Positions 41,679 to 50,979 of a DNA stretch of 64,000 bases are shown here, in pieces. The stretch is from Gammaproteobacteria bacterium. GTDB lineage: Bacteria; Pseudomonadota; Gammaproteobacteria; Steroidobacterales; Woeseiaceae. Position 1 is the stretch's first letter. Every line of letters begins with the position of its first letter. Position numbers and translations under genes: made by a program. A model generated the notes under the pieces. It worked only from the letters and a program-made list of their open reading frames with translations. It searched no databases and was not told the DNA's origin. The stretch is taken from NCBI GenBank assembly GCA_029865385.1, contig JAOUGX010000002.1, forward strand, positions 1-64,000. Direction: 5' to 3'.

Positions 41679-43826
41679 CTATTTGCCGTATCCCTCGGGC
41701 AGTTTCATATCGAGATTTTCAACGAGAAATGCCCATCGATCCGCGTAGTCCTCGATAATCTTCGCCGTCGGCACGCCCGCCCCGTGCCCGGCGCGGGTTT
41801 CGACGCGTATAAGCACAGGCGCATCGCCCGCTTGTGCCGCCTGTATGGCCGCTGCGTACTTGAAGCTGTGGCCGGGCACTACCCGATCGTCCGTATCGGC
41901 CGTTGTCACGAGCACTGCCGGGTACTCGGTACCGGGCTGTAGATTGTGATAAGGCGAGTACGCAAGCAATGCCTTGAATTCCTCCGGATCGTTTGACGAT
42001 CCGTAGTCGTCTACCCAGAATCGGCCAGCGGTAAACTGGTGGAAACGGAGCATGTCCATGACCCCGACCGCGGGGATCGCGGCGCCGAACAACTCCGGCC
42101 GCTGGTTCACGACGGCGCCGACCAGCAGGCCGCCGTTACTGCCGCCGAAGATCGCGAGTTTCGCCGGCCGCGTGAATTTCTCCGCGATCAGGTACTCGCC
42201 CGCGGCGATGAAATCATCAAACACGTTTTGTTTCTGCAGTTTCGTACCTGCCTTGTGCCAGGCCTCTCCGTATTCACCACCGCCACGCAGGTTCGCCACT
42301 GCATACACCCCTCCCATCTCCATCCATGCGAGGCGCGTGATCGAGAATTCCGGCGTTTCGGAAATATTGAATCCGCCGTATCCGTATAACAGTGTCGGTC
42401 GATTGCCGTCCTGCACGATGTCATTGCGATGCGCTATGAACATCGGCACACGGGTCCCGTCTTTGGACCGGTAGAACACCTGTTCAACGACGTAATCATC
42501 GCTATCGAAATCCACATTGGATTTCTTGAATAACTCGACTTCTCCCGTTACCACGTCAAAGCGATTTACTGTCGGCGGAGTATCGAAACTCTCGTACTGA
42601 AAAAAAGTTTCCGGATCGTCCACCATTCCATCGAATCCCGAAGCGCTGCCGATACCCGGCAAATCGACCGAACTGAGCAGTTTTCCGTGAGTATCGTGAA
42701 TCCGGACCAGCGACCATGCATCCTGCATGTACTGCGCAACAATCCGGCCGCCCACAAGGCTAGCCTTGGACAGGACATCATCCGTTTGCGGAATGACTTC
42801 GCGCCACTCGCCAGGACGGTCGAGGTCGATCGCTATCAAGCGACCGCGCGGTGCAGCATTGTTACTGCGGAAGTACAGTTCGCTGCCTATACTACCCGCC
42901 AGCGTGTAATCGAAATCGAATCCCTCGATCAGCATCACGGGCGCAGATCCTTCCTTGCGCAGGTCCTGATAGATAATCTGGTAGCGATCGTCGGTTCCTT
43001 TTGCGACGGTTATGACCAGGTACGCGCCGTCATCGGTAACCGACCCGAAATAGAGCCATTCCGGATTCTCCGGACGCAGATAGACAAGCGTGTCGTTTTC
43101 CTGCGTGTCGCCGATGCGGTGAAAGTACACGGCATGGTTCGTGTTCAGCGACTGAAATTTTTCACCATCTTGCGTGACCGGAAATCGACTGTAGTAGAAA
43201 CCGGACCCGTCCGCCGCCCAGGACAGGCTGGTGAATTTCAGCCACTCCACTTTGTCGGCCAGCACATCACCGGTATCGAGGCTCAGGACCTGCGCTGTTC
43301 GCCAGTCGGAGCCGCCATCCTGCACCAGGTAAGCAAAGAACCGGCCGTCCGGGCTCGGGTGGTAGCTCGCCAACGCGACGGTCCCGTCTTCGGACCACGT
43401 ATTCGGGTCAATGAGCAATCGTGGCTCATCCTCCAGTCTTGCCTGCATGTGAATCACGGACTGATTCTGCAAGCCGTCGTTGTAGCTGTAGAAGTATCGA
43501 CCCGCTTTCTTTGTGGGCAGTCCAAAGCGTTCATAATTCCACAGTTCCTCAAGTCGCGCGCGAATTGCGTCCCGCTCTTCTATGGTCTTCAGATAGGCAA
43601 ACGTCGTTTCGTTTTGTTTCTCGACCCACAGCCTGACAGCATCGCTCTCGCGAACATCATCCTCGAGCCAGCGATAAGGATCGGCGACTTCGGTGCCGTG
43701 ATATGAATCGGTATGGTCAACTTTCACTGTGTCGGGATACTTTATGGAATTGGAAGCAGGATCATCCCTGCTGCAGGATGCAATCATCGTCAAAACCAGA
43801 ATCGAAATCGTGCCCTGTCGAATCAT
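41679..43826 (-). CDS. Prolyl oligopeptidase (S9A), lipoprotein
   Basis: 715 residues from the ATG at 43826, which gives a lipoprotein signal (TISILVLTMIASCSRD); the frame is open further upstream but with no signal peptide. N-terminal seven-bladed beta-propeller (about 70-420) after the family start YRWLEDDVRESDAVRLWVEKQN, then the alpha/beta-hydrolase domain with nucleophile Ser in GGSNGGLLV, Asp in TADTDDRVVP and His in RAGHGAG. It cleaves short proline-containing peptides after Pro. Lipid attachment should place it on the periplasmic side. Length normal for the family. Confidence 0.95.
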   Translation of the reverse strand: MIRQGTISILVLTMIASCSRDDPASNSIKYPDTVKVDHTDSYHGTEVADPYRWLEDDVRESDAVRLWVEKQNETTFAYLKTIEERDAIRARLEELWNYERFGLPTKKAGRYFYSYNDGLQNQSVIHMQARLEDEPRLLIDPNTWSEDGTVALASYHPSPDGRFFAYLVQDGGSDWRTAQVLSLDTGDVLADKVEWLKFTSLSWAADGSGFYYSRFPVTQDGEKFQSLNTNHAVYFHRIGDTQENDTLVYLRPENPEWLYFGSVTDDGAYLVITVAKGTDDRYQIIYQDLRKEGSAPVMLIEGFDFDYTLAGSIGSELYFRSNNAAPRGRLIAIDLDRPGEWREVIPQTDDVLSKASLVGGRIVAQYMQDAWSLVRIHDTHGKLLSSVDLPGIGSASGFDGMVDDPETFFQYESFDTPPTVNRFDVVTGEVELFKKSNVDFDSDDYVVEQVFYRSKDGTRVPMFIAHRNDIVQDGNRPTLLYGYGGFNISETPEFSITRLAWMEMGGVYAVANLRGGGEYGEAWHKAGTKLQKQNVFDDFIAAGEYLIAEKFTRPAKLAIFGGSNGGLLVGAVVNQRPELFGAAIPAVGVMDMLRFHQFTAGRFWVDDYGSSNDPEEFKALLAYSPYHNLQPGTEYPAVLVTTADTDDRVVPGHSFKYAAAIQAAQAGDAPVLIRVETRAGHGAGVPTAKIIEDYADRWAFLVENLDMKLPEGYGK

Positions 43827-43937
43827 TTCGACCCCCTGCCTGATCAGATAACCGCTGGAGTTGGAGCTGCGCAACCGCCAATAGTTCGGAATGCAGTATA
43901 GCGGAAAGGCCATCCGCCGGGATGCTGAGGAATTTTC

Positions 43938-44552
43938 CTAGGCGAACTGCTGTACGTAGCGATCCAGCCCCTGCGTAGCGAGTTCAACCAGGTCCGGGTG
44001 CAGACTGGCAGGACGAAAATCGATCCACTTGCCCAGGGATCGCGGGTTCAGGACCCATACGCCCGATGTCTTCGGTGTTTCGTTGTCTCGAATATGCCAG
44101 CCGGGAAACAGCAATACCGGCCTGACAGTGAAGTTACGGTCGGTATGCTCTTTGAGGATGCGCTCCAGCTGTTCGCCCTGAGCACGAACCTCGTTCACCG
44201 GCGCTTCATCCAATGGACCCTCATTGATCGAGATGCCGCTGCCATTGAACTCGACAACACAATCGCCGGACTGCGGCTGGCGCCGCGATTTCGTCTTGAT
44301 CACGTAAATACCCTGCGTACAGACGACCACGTGATCGAGGTTGCCGCTATCGCCCGGCACCTCGTTGTAAATGCGATAACCCTTTATACGCAGCCAATCA
44401 AGATATTCGCTGATCGACAATTCATTCTGCGGGGGACGCAGCGCGCGAACACGACCCTTGAGCAGGTATCGCCACCATTGCGGGAAGCCGCGACCGCGCT
44501 TCATGGATTTGACGCTTCGGACCAAAGCAAGCCGCCATTCTGAAAAAATCAA
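43938..44552 (-). CDS. NERD-domain protein, catalytic Glu replaced
   Basis: 204 residues, no membrane segment clear. The nuclease-related domain (about 40-150) shows SEYLDWLRIKGYRIYNEVPG, LDHVVVCTQGIYVIKTKSRR. In active NERD proteins the second motif is usually V-I-E-T-K; here the Glu is Lys (IKTK), so nuclease activity is doubtful. It lies between the prolyl oligopeptidase and DUF4153 genes, all on the minus strand but with 71-111-base gaps. Function unknown. Confidence 0.78.
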   Translation of the reverse strand: MIFSEWRLALVRSVKSMKRGRGFPQWWRYLLKGRVRALRPPQNELSISEYLDWLRIKGYRIYNEVPGDSGNLDHVVVCTQGIYVIKTKSRRQPQSGDCVVEFNGSGISINEGPLDEAPVNEVRAQGEQLERILKEHTDRNFTVRPVLLFPGWHIRDNETPKTSGVWVLNPRSLGKWIDFRPASLHPDLVELATQGLDRYVQQFA

Positions 44553-44623
44553 AGTGAAGCGTAGTTAGCGCGCCTGCATCAGGACAGAGACTGCGTCACA
44601 GACCGAGCAATAGCGGATTAAGT

Positions 44624-46384
44624 TCAATCGCTTACGGGCTGAGTTCCGACAGCCGGATTGACGTCCATATTGCTTGCATGCTGTGCCTCGTTCACTTGCA
44701 GCAGAATGTCCCCGACTCTGAGGTGCGAGAAGCGAGGCGCAGGCGTGGTGATTTCTCCCTTCGTCAGCTGCTCTATTGTCTCGGACCGAAATCTATCGCC
44801 GATCGACATTGGAGAATCCTCCCAGCCGCCTTGATTCAGGACGAATAATTGCGCATTAAACAGATACGAATCGCTGAATTGCAACATAGCAAATTCCGGC
44901 TCGCCGTCCCGGTCGAGGTCCGTTCGGATCAGCAGGGTTTGTGTATCCGTACCTTGGTCAAATTGGCTCCGCGATATTTTCTGACGCAAGTCTTCGGGCA
45001 CCTCGAACAGCTCCGGCCTGTAATTGACCTGTTCCCAGAACTTTTGCGCTGGTTTCCTGTGCCTGGCCTGCCATTCGGGCAGCGGATTCTGGATCTTCTC
45101 CAATAATTCCGGATCGCTGTCACCCACCTGATGCTTCATCTGCTCCAATGCCAGGTAACCCGGGCGCGCCAGCGACTGCCTCGCATACCAGAAATCGAAA
45201 TCCGCCAGTTCGATCCCGCCGGATTCGACCCGCTGCAGCTGGCTGGCCAGCGAGATCTTGCGGAAATCCAGCAACGGGCTGTTGACCACGAGCATCAGAG
45301 CAAGAACCACAAGCCCCATACCGGTATTGACCCTGGCGAGATCCGCGGTCCAGTCGTCCCGTCGTCGAACAATGCCCACGAAGTAACCCGCGGCGAACAG
45401 CGACAACACAAGCCATATTACAAATGCCCAGCTGCGCGCTACAGTCCATCCGTACTCATCCAGCCGCAGCCACAGGCCGTAGAAACTGATTACGGATATC
45501 ACTGGCAGAAGCAGCAGGCCTGCGTATATCAATCGGTGGACGAGCTGCGGATACGGACTGTCACCACGGCCGTCCTGGTAGACCGCATTGACGAAGAACA
45601 ATACGATCGCAAGAAGCCATAACAACAACGACGTACCGCTGCCCGTCGACCAAAGAGCATCCAGCCCGACGAATGGCAGCGCTACCAGGAACAGGATCGC
45701 GACAGAAATAACCAGTGGCAACAAGAGCTTGATCAACCCCTGCAGCAATCGACTGATGCTGTCGATTACCTGGGTTAGATTGCGGAAAATGGAAATCGCC
45801 AGCCCCAGGGATACGGCGAGCACCGGAAACAGCAACCAGTCCTCGCGAAACAGTTCGTGGAATAAGTCGACCTCTATCGCCCGAAACAGCTGCGCCCAAA
45901 GCATCAGGATAAGCCACAGCACGAATACGAAGAGCAGCGACAACGCCAGCGTCAATGAGTTACGCCATGAATAAGTGAACAGTACCCCGTAAGTCAGCGG
46001 TATTCGTGCAGCACGTTGCTGCAGGTACATGAGCGCTTTGAAGCACGCCAGGCCGGTGCTGCAAACAAACACGAATACCAGGTTTCCAACCGGAAATTCA
46101 TCGTACGGCTCAGCCTGCCAACCGGTGTAGATTGCCAGCAATACCAACAAGGCACTAAAGCTGCCGATAAGCGTCAATGTACGCCGGATCGTCGCCGATT
46201 CGAGTGCAAGTAACAGCAACACCGGCAAAGCGACCGCGACAGTCCACAACGGGTATGCCCACAGCGGTGAAGTGGTCGGCCATGAATCATTCTCAAGCGA
46301 ACGGTAAAGAAGCAGCAGCGCCAGTCCCTGCAGCAATGAAACCAGCAACATCGTTTTTCGGGGAAGAACGGCAGATTCGTTCAT
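44624..46384 (-). CDS. DUF4153 polytopic membrane protein
   Basis: 586 residues; about ten to twelve hydrophobic helices in the first 370 residues (LLQGLALLLLYRSLEN, then SWRNSLTLALSLLFVFVLW), followed by a soluble C-terminal part (about 390-586) rich in charged residues. The layout and the FRAIEVDLFHELFREDWLLFPVLAV segment fit DUF4153. No biochemical function is established for the family. Confidence 0.85.
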   Translation of the reverse strand: MNESAVLPRKTMLLVSLLQGLALLLLYRSLENDSWPTTSPLWAYPLWTVAVALPVLLLLALESATIRRTLTLIGSFSALLVLLAIYTGWQAEPYDEFPVGNLVFVFVCSTGLACFKALMYLQQRAARIPLTYGVLFTYSWRNSLTLALSLLFVFVLWLILMLWAQLFRAIEVDLFHELFREDWLLFPVLAVSLGLAISIFRNLTQVIDSISRLLQGLIKLLLPLVISVAILFLVALPFVGLDALWSTGSGTSLLLWLLAIVLFFVNAVYQDGRGDSPYPQLVHRLIYAGLLLLPVISVISFYGLWLRLDEYGWTVARSWAFVIWLVLSLFAAGYFVGIVRRRDDWTADLARVNTGMGLVVLALMLVVNSPLLDFRKISLASQLQRVESGGIELADFDFWYARQSLARPGYLALEQMKHQVGDSDPELLEKIQNPLPEWQARHRKPAQKFWEQVNYRPELFEVPEDLRQKISRSQFDQGTDTQTLLIRTDLDRDGEPEFAMLQFSDSYLFNAQLFVLNQGGWEDSPMSIGDRFRSETIEQLTKGEITTPAPRFSHLRVGDILLQVNEAQHASNMDVNPAVGTQPVSD

Positions 46385-46518
46385 GATCAGCGCTCAACAA
46401 GTCAAGGTCGAAAGCCGATTCTGCCATATCACCACCTGATCCTGTGCTGTCGCGAATCGGGGCGATCCTGTAAATTGCTGTGCTCCGGACAATTGATTTT
46501 TAGGAACGGATCAGACCT

Positions 46519-48594
46519 ATGCGCAAGCTCGCAATCCTGCTGACGATCGCCGGTCTTTCGCATGCCGGCATCGGCACATCTGCGGTCGATCCGCCGTCAC
46601 AGCCCGAATACGGCATGAAGATTCGCAGCTCTGCAATTCCGATGCCGGATGGCGTCTCCCTTTCCGCCGATCTTTACATGCCGACCGGCGGCGCAGCCGA
46701 CGACAGATTTCCGGTACTTCTCGAATATTTGCCTTACAGGAAGCACGAATCGCGCGGTCGTAATTACCCCCTGTATTCCTATTTTGTGCGGCGCGGCTAC
46801 GTTGTCGCGAGCGTCGATATCCGCGGTACGGGCAACAGCGAAGGTCAGCTTATTCCGCATGAGTACTCGGATATCGAGCAGCAAGACGGTGAAATTGTCA
46901 TCGACTGGCTGTCCAAAGCAAACTGGTCAAACGGCAACGTCGGCATGTTCGGTATTTCCTGGGGTGGCTTCAACGCGATTCAAATGGCTGTTCGCAATCC
47001 ACCTGCGCTAAAGGCCATTATCGCCGTCGATGCCACGGAAGATCTGTTTCAGGACGACGTGCACTACATGGATGGCATCATGCACGTCGATTCCTGGGAA
47101 ATGAGCATGGACCTCGACAACTCGCGACCTGGGGCGCCAGACTACGTTATCGATGACGATAATTTCCGGGATCGATTCGACACCGAACCGTGGATGCTGA
47201 CCTACAAGAAGCAGCAAACCGACGGTCCCTTCTGGGACCGCGCGTCGGCGCGAGACAAATACGGTCAGATCAGGATTCCGAGCTTTCATATCGGCGGCTG
47301 GTACGACGGTTACCGTGACAGCCTGCCGCGCATGCTCGAGAACGTGAAAGCGCCGGTCAAGGCGATGATCGGACCGTGGTCACACGCCTGGCCGCACGAT
47401 CCCTACCCCAATCCGGGTGTGGAATGGCGGGCCGATGGCGTGCGCTGGTTTGATCAGTTCCTGAAGGGAAAAGACACCGGCATCCTTGCCGAACCTCGCT
47501 TTGCCGTCTACGTACGCGAGTGGCACCCGCCCGGCCCCTACCTCGACTACGCACCGGGTTACTGGCGATGGGAAGATGGCTGGCCGATAAAGCGCATCAA
47601 TGAGCAGCGATATTATCCGCAGGACAACCACACCCTTTCCGCGAGACCGGCGGGCGATGCCGTCCACCGGCTGCGCTACGTGCCCTCGATCGGCGTCGAA
47701 GCCGGCGGCCCGGTCATGTGGTGGGGCGATGTCGCACACGATCAGAGACCGACCGATGCGTTCAGCCTGGTATACGACACGGATCCGCTGCAAAGGGACA
47801 CCGAAATACTTGGCTTGCCTAAAGCTTTTCTGAAAGTTTCGGCCGATGCACCGCGCGCGAACTGGTTTGTGCGGCTTTCCGACGTTGCGCCCGACGGTAC
47901 CGTGACCCAGGTCGCCGGCGCCGGCTTCAATGGCACGCATCGAAATTCCGCACGCGCACCCGAGGACCTGGTCCCGGGCGAAGTGTTCGATCTCGAGATC
48001 GAAATGCACTTCACGTCCTGGGTATTTCCCAAAGGTCACCGTTTACGTTTCGCAATTGCAAACTCACAGTGGCCTATGCTGTGGCCAACGCCGTATCCGA
48101 TGACCAGCACTTTACAACTCGGCGGCAAGGCCGGATCACACCTCGTATTGCCGGTCGTGCCGTCCGGCAAGCGCCGCGCTCCCGATTTTCCGGCACCCGC
48201 GGAAAGCCCGTCCATGCCGGGCTACAAGGCGCTCGATGTGGGCACCAGCTCGGGTTATGGCGAAGTATCGTCCGTGGACCGCAATCCCCAGACAGGCGAG
48301 GTCATAGTGACGGCGACCAATACTGGCGCCACCCAATATCCCTGGGGAACCGAAACCTACCGCGAGACCATCGAACACAAGACTTCCGATTCGCATCCGG
48401 AGCATACGTCGATGACCGGTACGCACCGCATGGAAGTAACACTCCCGGATCGCACTCTGCTATGGCAAGCCGAGCTGACGTTTCGCAGCGATCGCGAGAA
48501 TTTTTACTATCATTATGTGAGGCGAGTCAGCGAGAACGACAAACTGATTCGCGAAAAGGCCTGGAACGAAACCATTCCGCGAAACTATCAATAA
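46519..48594 (+). CDS. CocE/NonD-family hydrolase (S15-like), exported
   Basis: 691 residues with a signal peptide (about 1-23). Alpha/beta-hydrolase core: oxyanion region LLEYLPYRKHESRGRNYPLY, VASVDIRGTGNSEG, nucleophile Ser in MFGISWGGFNAIQMA, and His likely in GPWSHAWPHDP; then the jelly-roll C-terminal domain of X-Pro dipeptidyl-peptidases and cocaine esterase (about 430-690). It hydrolyses esters or amides, perhaps acyl-peptides or X-Pro peptides. It leads a three-gene run with the protease-hydrolase fusion and a lipoprotein. Confidence 0.93.
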   Translation: MRKLAILLTIAGLSHAGIGTSAVDPPSQPEYGMKIRSSAIPMPDGVSLSADLYMPTGGAADDRFPVLLEYLPYRKHESRGRNYPLYSYFVRRGYVVASVDIRGTGNSEGQLIPHEYSDIEQQDGEIVIDWLSKANWSNGNVGMFGISWGGFNAIQMAVRNPPALKAIIAVDATEDLFQDDVHYMDGIMHVDSWEMSMDLDNSRPGAPDYVIDDDNFRDRFDTEPWMLTYKKQQTDGPFWDRASARDKYGQIRIPSFHIGGWYDGYRDSLPRMLENVKAPVKAMIGPWSHAWPHDPYPNPGVEWRADGVRWFDQFLKGKDTGILAEPRFAVYVREWHPPGPYLDYAPGYWRWEDGWPIKRINEQRYYPQDNHTLSARPAGDAVHRLRYVPSIGVEAGGPVMWWGDVAHDQRPTDAFSLVYDTDPLQRDTEILGLPKAFLKVSADAPRANWFVRLSDVAPDGTVTQVAGAGFNGTHRNSARAPEDLVPGEVFDLEIEMHFTSWVFPKGHRLRFAIANSQWPMLWPTPYPMTSTLQLGGKAGSHLVLPVVPSGKRRAPDFPAPAESPSMPGYKALDVGTSSGYGEVSSVDRNPQTGEVIVTATNTGATQYPWGTETYRETIEHKTSDSHPEHTSMTGTHRMEVTLPDRTLLWQAELTFRSDRENFYYHYVRRVSENDKLIREKAWNETIPRNYQ

Positions 48595-48612
48595 GCAAGA
48601 ATCGGCGGTGTC

Positions 48613-50445
48613 ATGCGTGATTTCAAGATCAGTACCATCGGCAAATACAAATTGACGGCGGTCGCCGACACGCCGGATTTTCGCGACTGGACCTATGAAC
48701 CCGCGCTGGTAAAGCTGGCGAAAAAGATCGACCGGCCGGCACGACTGAAAATCCTGGACCAGGGCGAGGAAGGTTCCTGCACGGGCTTCGCACTGGCTGC
48801 CGTGATCAACCTGTTGCGCCAGCAGAGTAAACAGCGTGGCTTTGTCAGTCCGCGAATGCTCTACGAAATGGCCAAGCGCCACGACGAATGGCCCGGCTTC
48901 AAATACGAAGGATCGAGTTGCCGCGGTGCGATCAAGGGCTGGTACAACATGGGCGTCTGCCGTGATGCGAAATGGCCTTACGTCGAAAGCAAGCCAGGAT
49001 ATCTCACGGTTGCGGCAGCCAAAGACGCCAGAAAAATTACGCTTGGCGCTTACTATCGGCTGGGAACGCGCATTTCCGATTTTCATGCGGCCCTGAATGA
49101 AGCCGGTGTCATTTACTGTTCCGCGGATATTCACGAAGGCTGGGAGAAACCGAAGTCCGGAGTCATACCATTCAAGGGTGAGTCACTCGGCGGGCACGCT
49201 TTCGCCATCGTTGGCTATGACAAGCGTGGATTCTGGGTGCAGAACAGCTGGACCGGGGACTGGGGGGATGGCGGAACGGCGCTGTGGTTGTACGAGGATT
49301 GGCAGCAGAATATTTCCGACGCCTGGGTGCAACGGCTTGCCGTTCCCACACCACAGATATGGCATTTGCCGAACGAAGGCGGTTCTGACGCGGGCCGCGC
49401 GGAGGGTCTGTTCAGAAAAACTCCAACGCGAGCCGAGATCGCCGGTCACTTCGTACACATCGACGACGGCCGGTATCACGATCATGGCCGATTCTGGAGC
49501 AACGAAGAGGATGTGAGGCAAACCGCGCAGCTGGTTGCCGACAGCGACAAGTATGATCACTTGCTGTTCTACGCTCACGGTGGCCTCAACAGTGTCGAGG
49601 ACTCGGCGAGACGCATCGCCGCGATGAAGGAGACGTTCAAGGCCAATCGAATCTATCCGTATCACTTCATGTACGACACCGGGTTGCTGGAGGAACTGAA
49701 AGATGTCCTTGCGGGCAGCAACAAGGAAGTAACGAAACGGGCCGGTGGCCTGGCCAACTGGACTGATCGCCTGATCGAACGCATGACGCACACAGCCGGT
49801 CGTGCGCTGTGGCGGCAGATGAAGCTCGGCGCAAGTCGACCGTTCGCCGAAGACGGTGCAGGAACGTCGGTTCTGCAGCAATTCCTGCAGGCCTATAAAG
49901 ATGCGGACAAGCCACTGACAGTTCATCTCGTCGGTCACAGTACCGGTGCCATCCTGCATGCTTATCTTGCGACGGCCTTCGCCCGGCTCGCCCCGCAGCA
50001 ACGTATTCGCAGCGTCAGCCTGCTGGCGCCAGCTGCGACCCTCGGTTTATTCAACGCAACTTTCCGGCCATTGCTCGAGGAAAAAAAATCGCGCGCCGGA
50101 ATCGACAGGATGGAAATTCATAATCTGAGCGACAAGCTCGAACTGGAAGACAATGTCGTCAAGGTCTATCGTAAATCGCTTCTGTATCTTGTCAGTCATT
50201 CTTACGAGGAGGACCCGCGACCGGCCGCGATTCTCGGACTCGAACGCGACAGCGAGTCGCTTGGATCCGGTCAGAGCAAGCTGAAGGTTCACATCAGCCG
50301 TGGCGCAGTACCGCAATCAAAATATTCACGAAGCGAATCGCATGGCGGATTCGACAACGACACGCACACAATGAACTCGGTCATCACGCGCGTACTCGGC
50401 AAAAAACCGGCCAAACCGTTTTCTGCCGCATCGCTGAAGTATTGA
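48613..50445 (+). CDS. Fusion: papain-like (C1) cysteine protease + alpha/beta hydrolase
   Basis: 610 residues in one frame, 18 bases after the CocE-like gene. Residues about 25-245 are papain-like: Gln-Cys motif DQGEEGSCTGFAL (Cys56), His195 in GGHAFAIVGYD, Asn211 in VQNSWTGDWGDGG; the triad is complete and there is no pro-peptide. Residues about 300-600 are a lipase-like alpha/beta hydrolase with Ser443 in VHLVGHSTGA and the strand DHLLFYAHGGLNSVEDSARR. No signal peptide, so the enzyme is likely cytoplasmic or exported by another route. The pairing is unusual to me; substrates unknown. Confidence 0.88.
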   Translation: MRDFKISTIGKYKLTAVADTPDFRDWTYEPALVKLAKKIDRPARLKILDQGEEGSCTGFALAAVINLLRQQSKQRGFVSPRMLYEMAKRHDEWPGFKYEGSSCRGAIKGWYNMGVCRDAKWPYVESKPGYLTVAAAKDARKITLGAYYRLGTRISDFHAALNEAGVIYCSADIHEGWEKPKSGVIPFKGESLGGHAFAIVGYDKRGFWVQNSWTGDWGDGGTALWLYEDWQQNISDAWVQRLAVPTPQIWHLPNEGGSDAGRAEGLFRKTPTRAEIAGHFVHIDDGRYHDHGRFWSNEEDVRQTAQLVADSDKYDHLLFYAHGGLNSVEDSARRIAAMKETFKANRIYPYHFMYDTGLLEELKDVLAGSNKEVTKRAGGLANWTDRLIERMTHTAGRALWRQMKLGASRPFAEDGAGTSVLQQFLQAYKDADKPLTVHLVGHSTGAILHAYLATAFARLAPQQRIRSVSLLAPAATLGLFNATFRPLLEEKKSRAGIDRMEIHNLSDKLELEDNVVKVYRKSLLYLVSHSYEEDPRPAAILGLERDSESLGSGQSKLKVHISRGAVPQSKYSRSESHGGFDNDTHTMNSVITRVLGKKPAKPFSAASLKY

Positions 50446-50471
50446 TGCAAGACAACATCAAGGAGAACAAC

Positions 50472-50921
50472 ATGGTCTTAAGGAATTCACGGACTTCACT
50501 GCGGCGTTGGCTCATCGCCGGGTTTTCGGTTCCCGTGTTCGGGGTATCGTCCGGTTGCGCCGATATTTCCACACTGGAAAAGGGCGACAAGAACAATCCC
50601 TGGGAAATAACGATAAGTTTTTCCGATGCAGAGGCCTGCGAGATTCAGTCCGTCACTGCCGAATCAAACAGTTGCGGACTGCCTGACGAGGACATTTGTA
50701 TAGAACGCGGTAAGTTCCTCGAATGGAAAACGGATCCGTCAGGCATCGATTTCGATATATTCTTCGGACCGACCGAGGAAGGCGCCATCAAGGGAAACAA
50801 CGGCAAGGCGAAATCCAAGATTAACGACTTTGCACCACCCGGTATGTACAAGTACAGCATCCTGCGTCGCGATTGCGATCCCGAGGAGTATCTACTCGAT
50901 CCGCGGGTTCGTGTCGACTGA
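50472..50921 (+). CDS. Probable lipoprotein, unknown function
   Basis: 149 residues from the ATG at 50472, which has AAGGAG six bases upstream. A twin-Arg-containing signal (LRRWLIAGFSVPVFGVSSGC) ends at a likely lipid-modified Cys. The mature part is acidic with Cys residues (ACEIQSVTAESNSCG, EDICIERG) and beta-strand-like, ending LLDPRVRVD; it may be a small Ig-like or beta-sandwich fold. It follows the protease-hydrolase fusion by 26 bases and is probably co-transcribed. Confidence 0.75.
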   Translation: MVLRNSRTSLRRWLIAGFSVPVFGVSSGCADISTLEKGDKNNPWEITISFSDAEACEIQSVTAESNSCGLPDEDICIERGKFLEWKTDPSGIDFDIFFGPTEEGAIKGNNGKAKSKINDFAPPGMYKYSILRRDCDPEEYLLDPRVRVD

Positions 50922-50979
50922 TCGAGCAATGTCGATCGCGGCACTCTGTAGTGCCGCGACCTGACGATAGTATCGGAGC

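Noticed and set aside
42687-43706. Plus-strand 339-codon open frame opposite the prolyl oligopeptidase gene
   Set aside because: Antisense shadow caused by high G+C third positions; no start site or family features.
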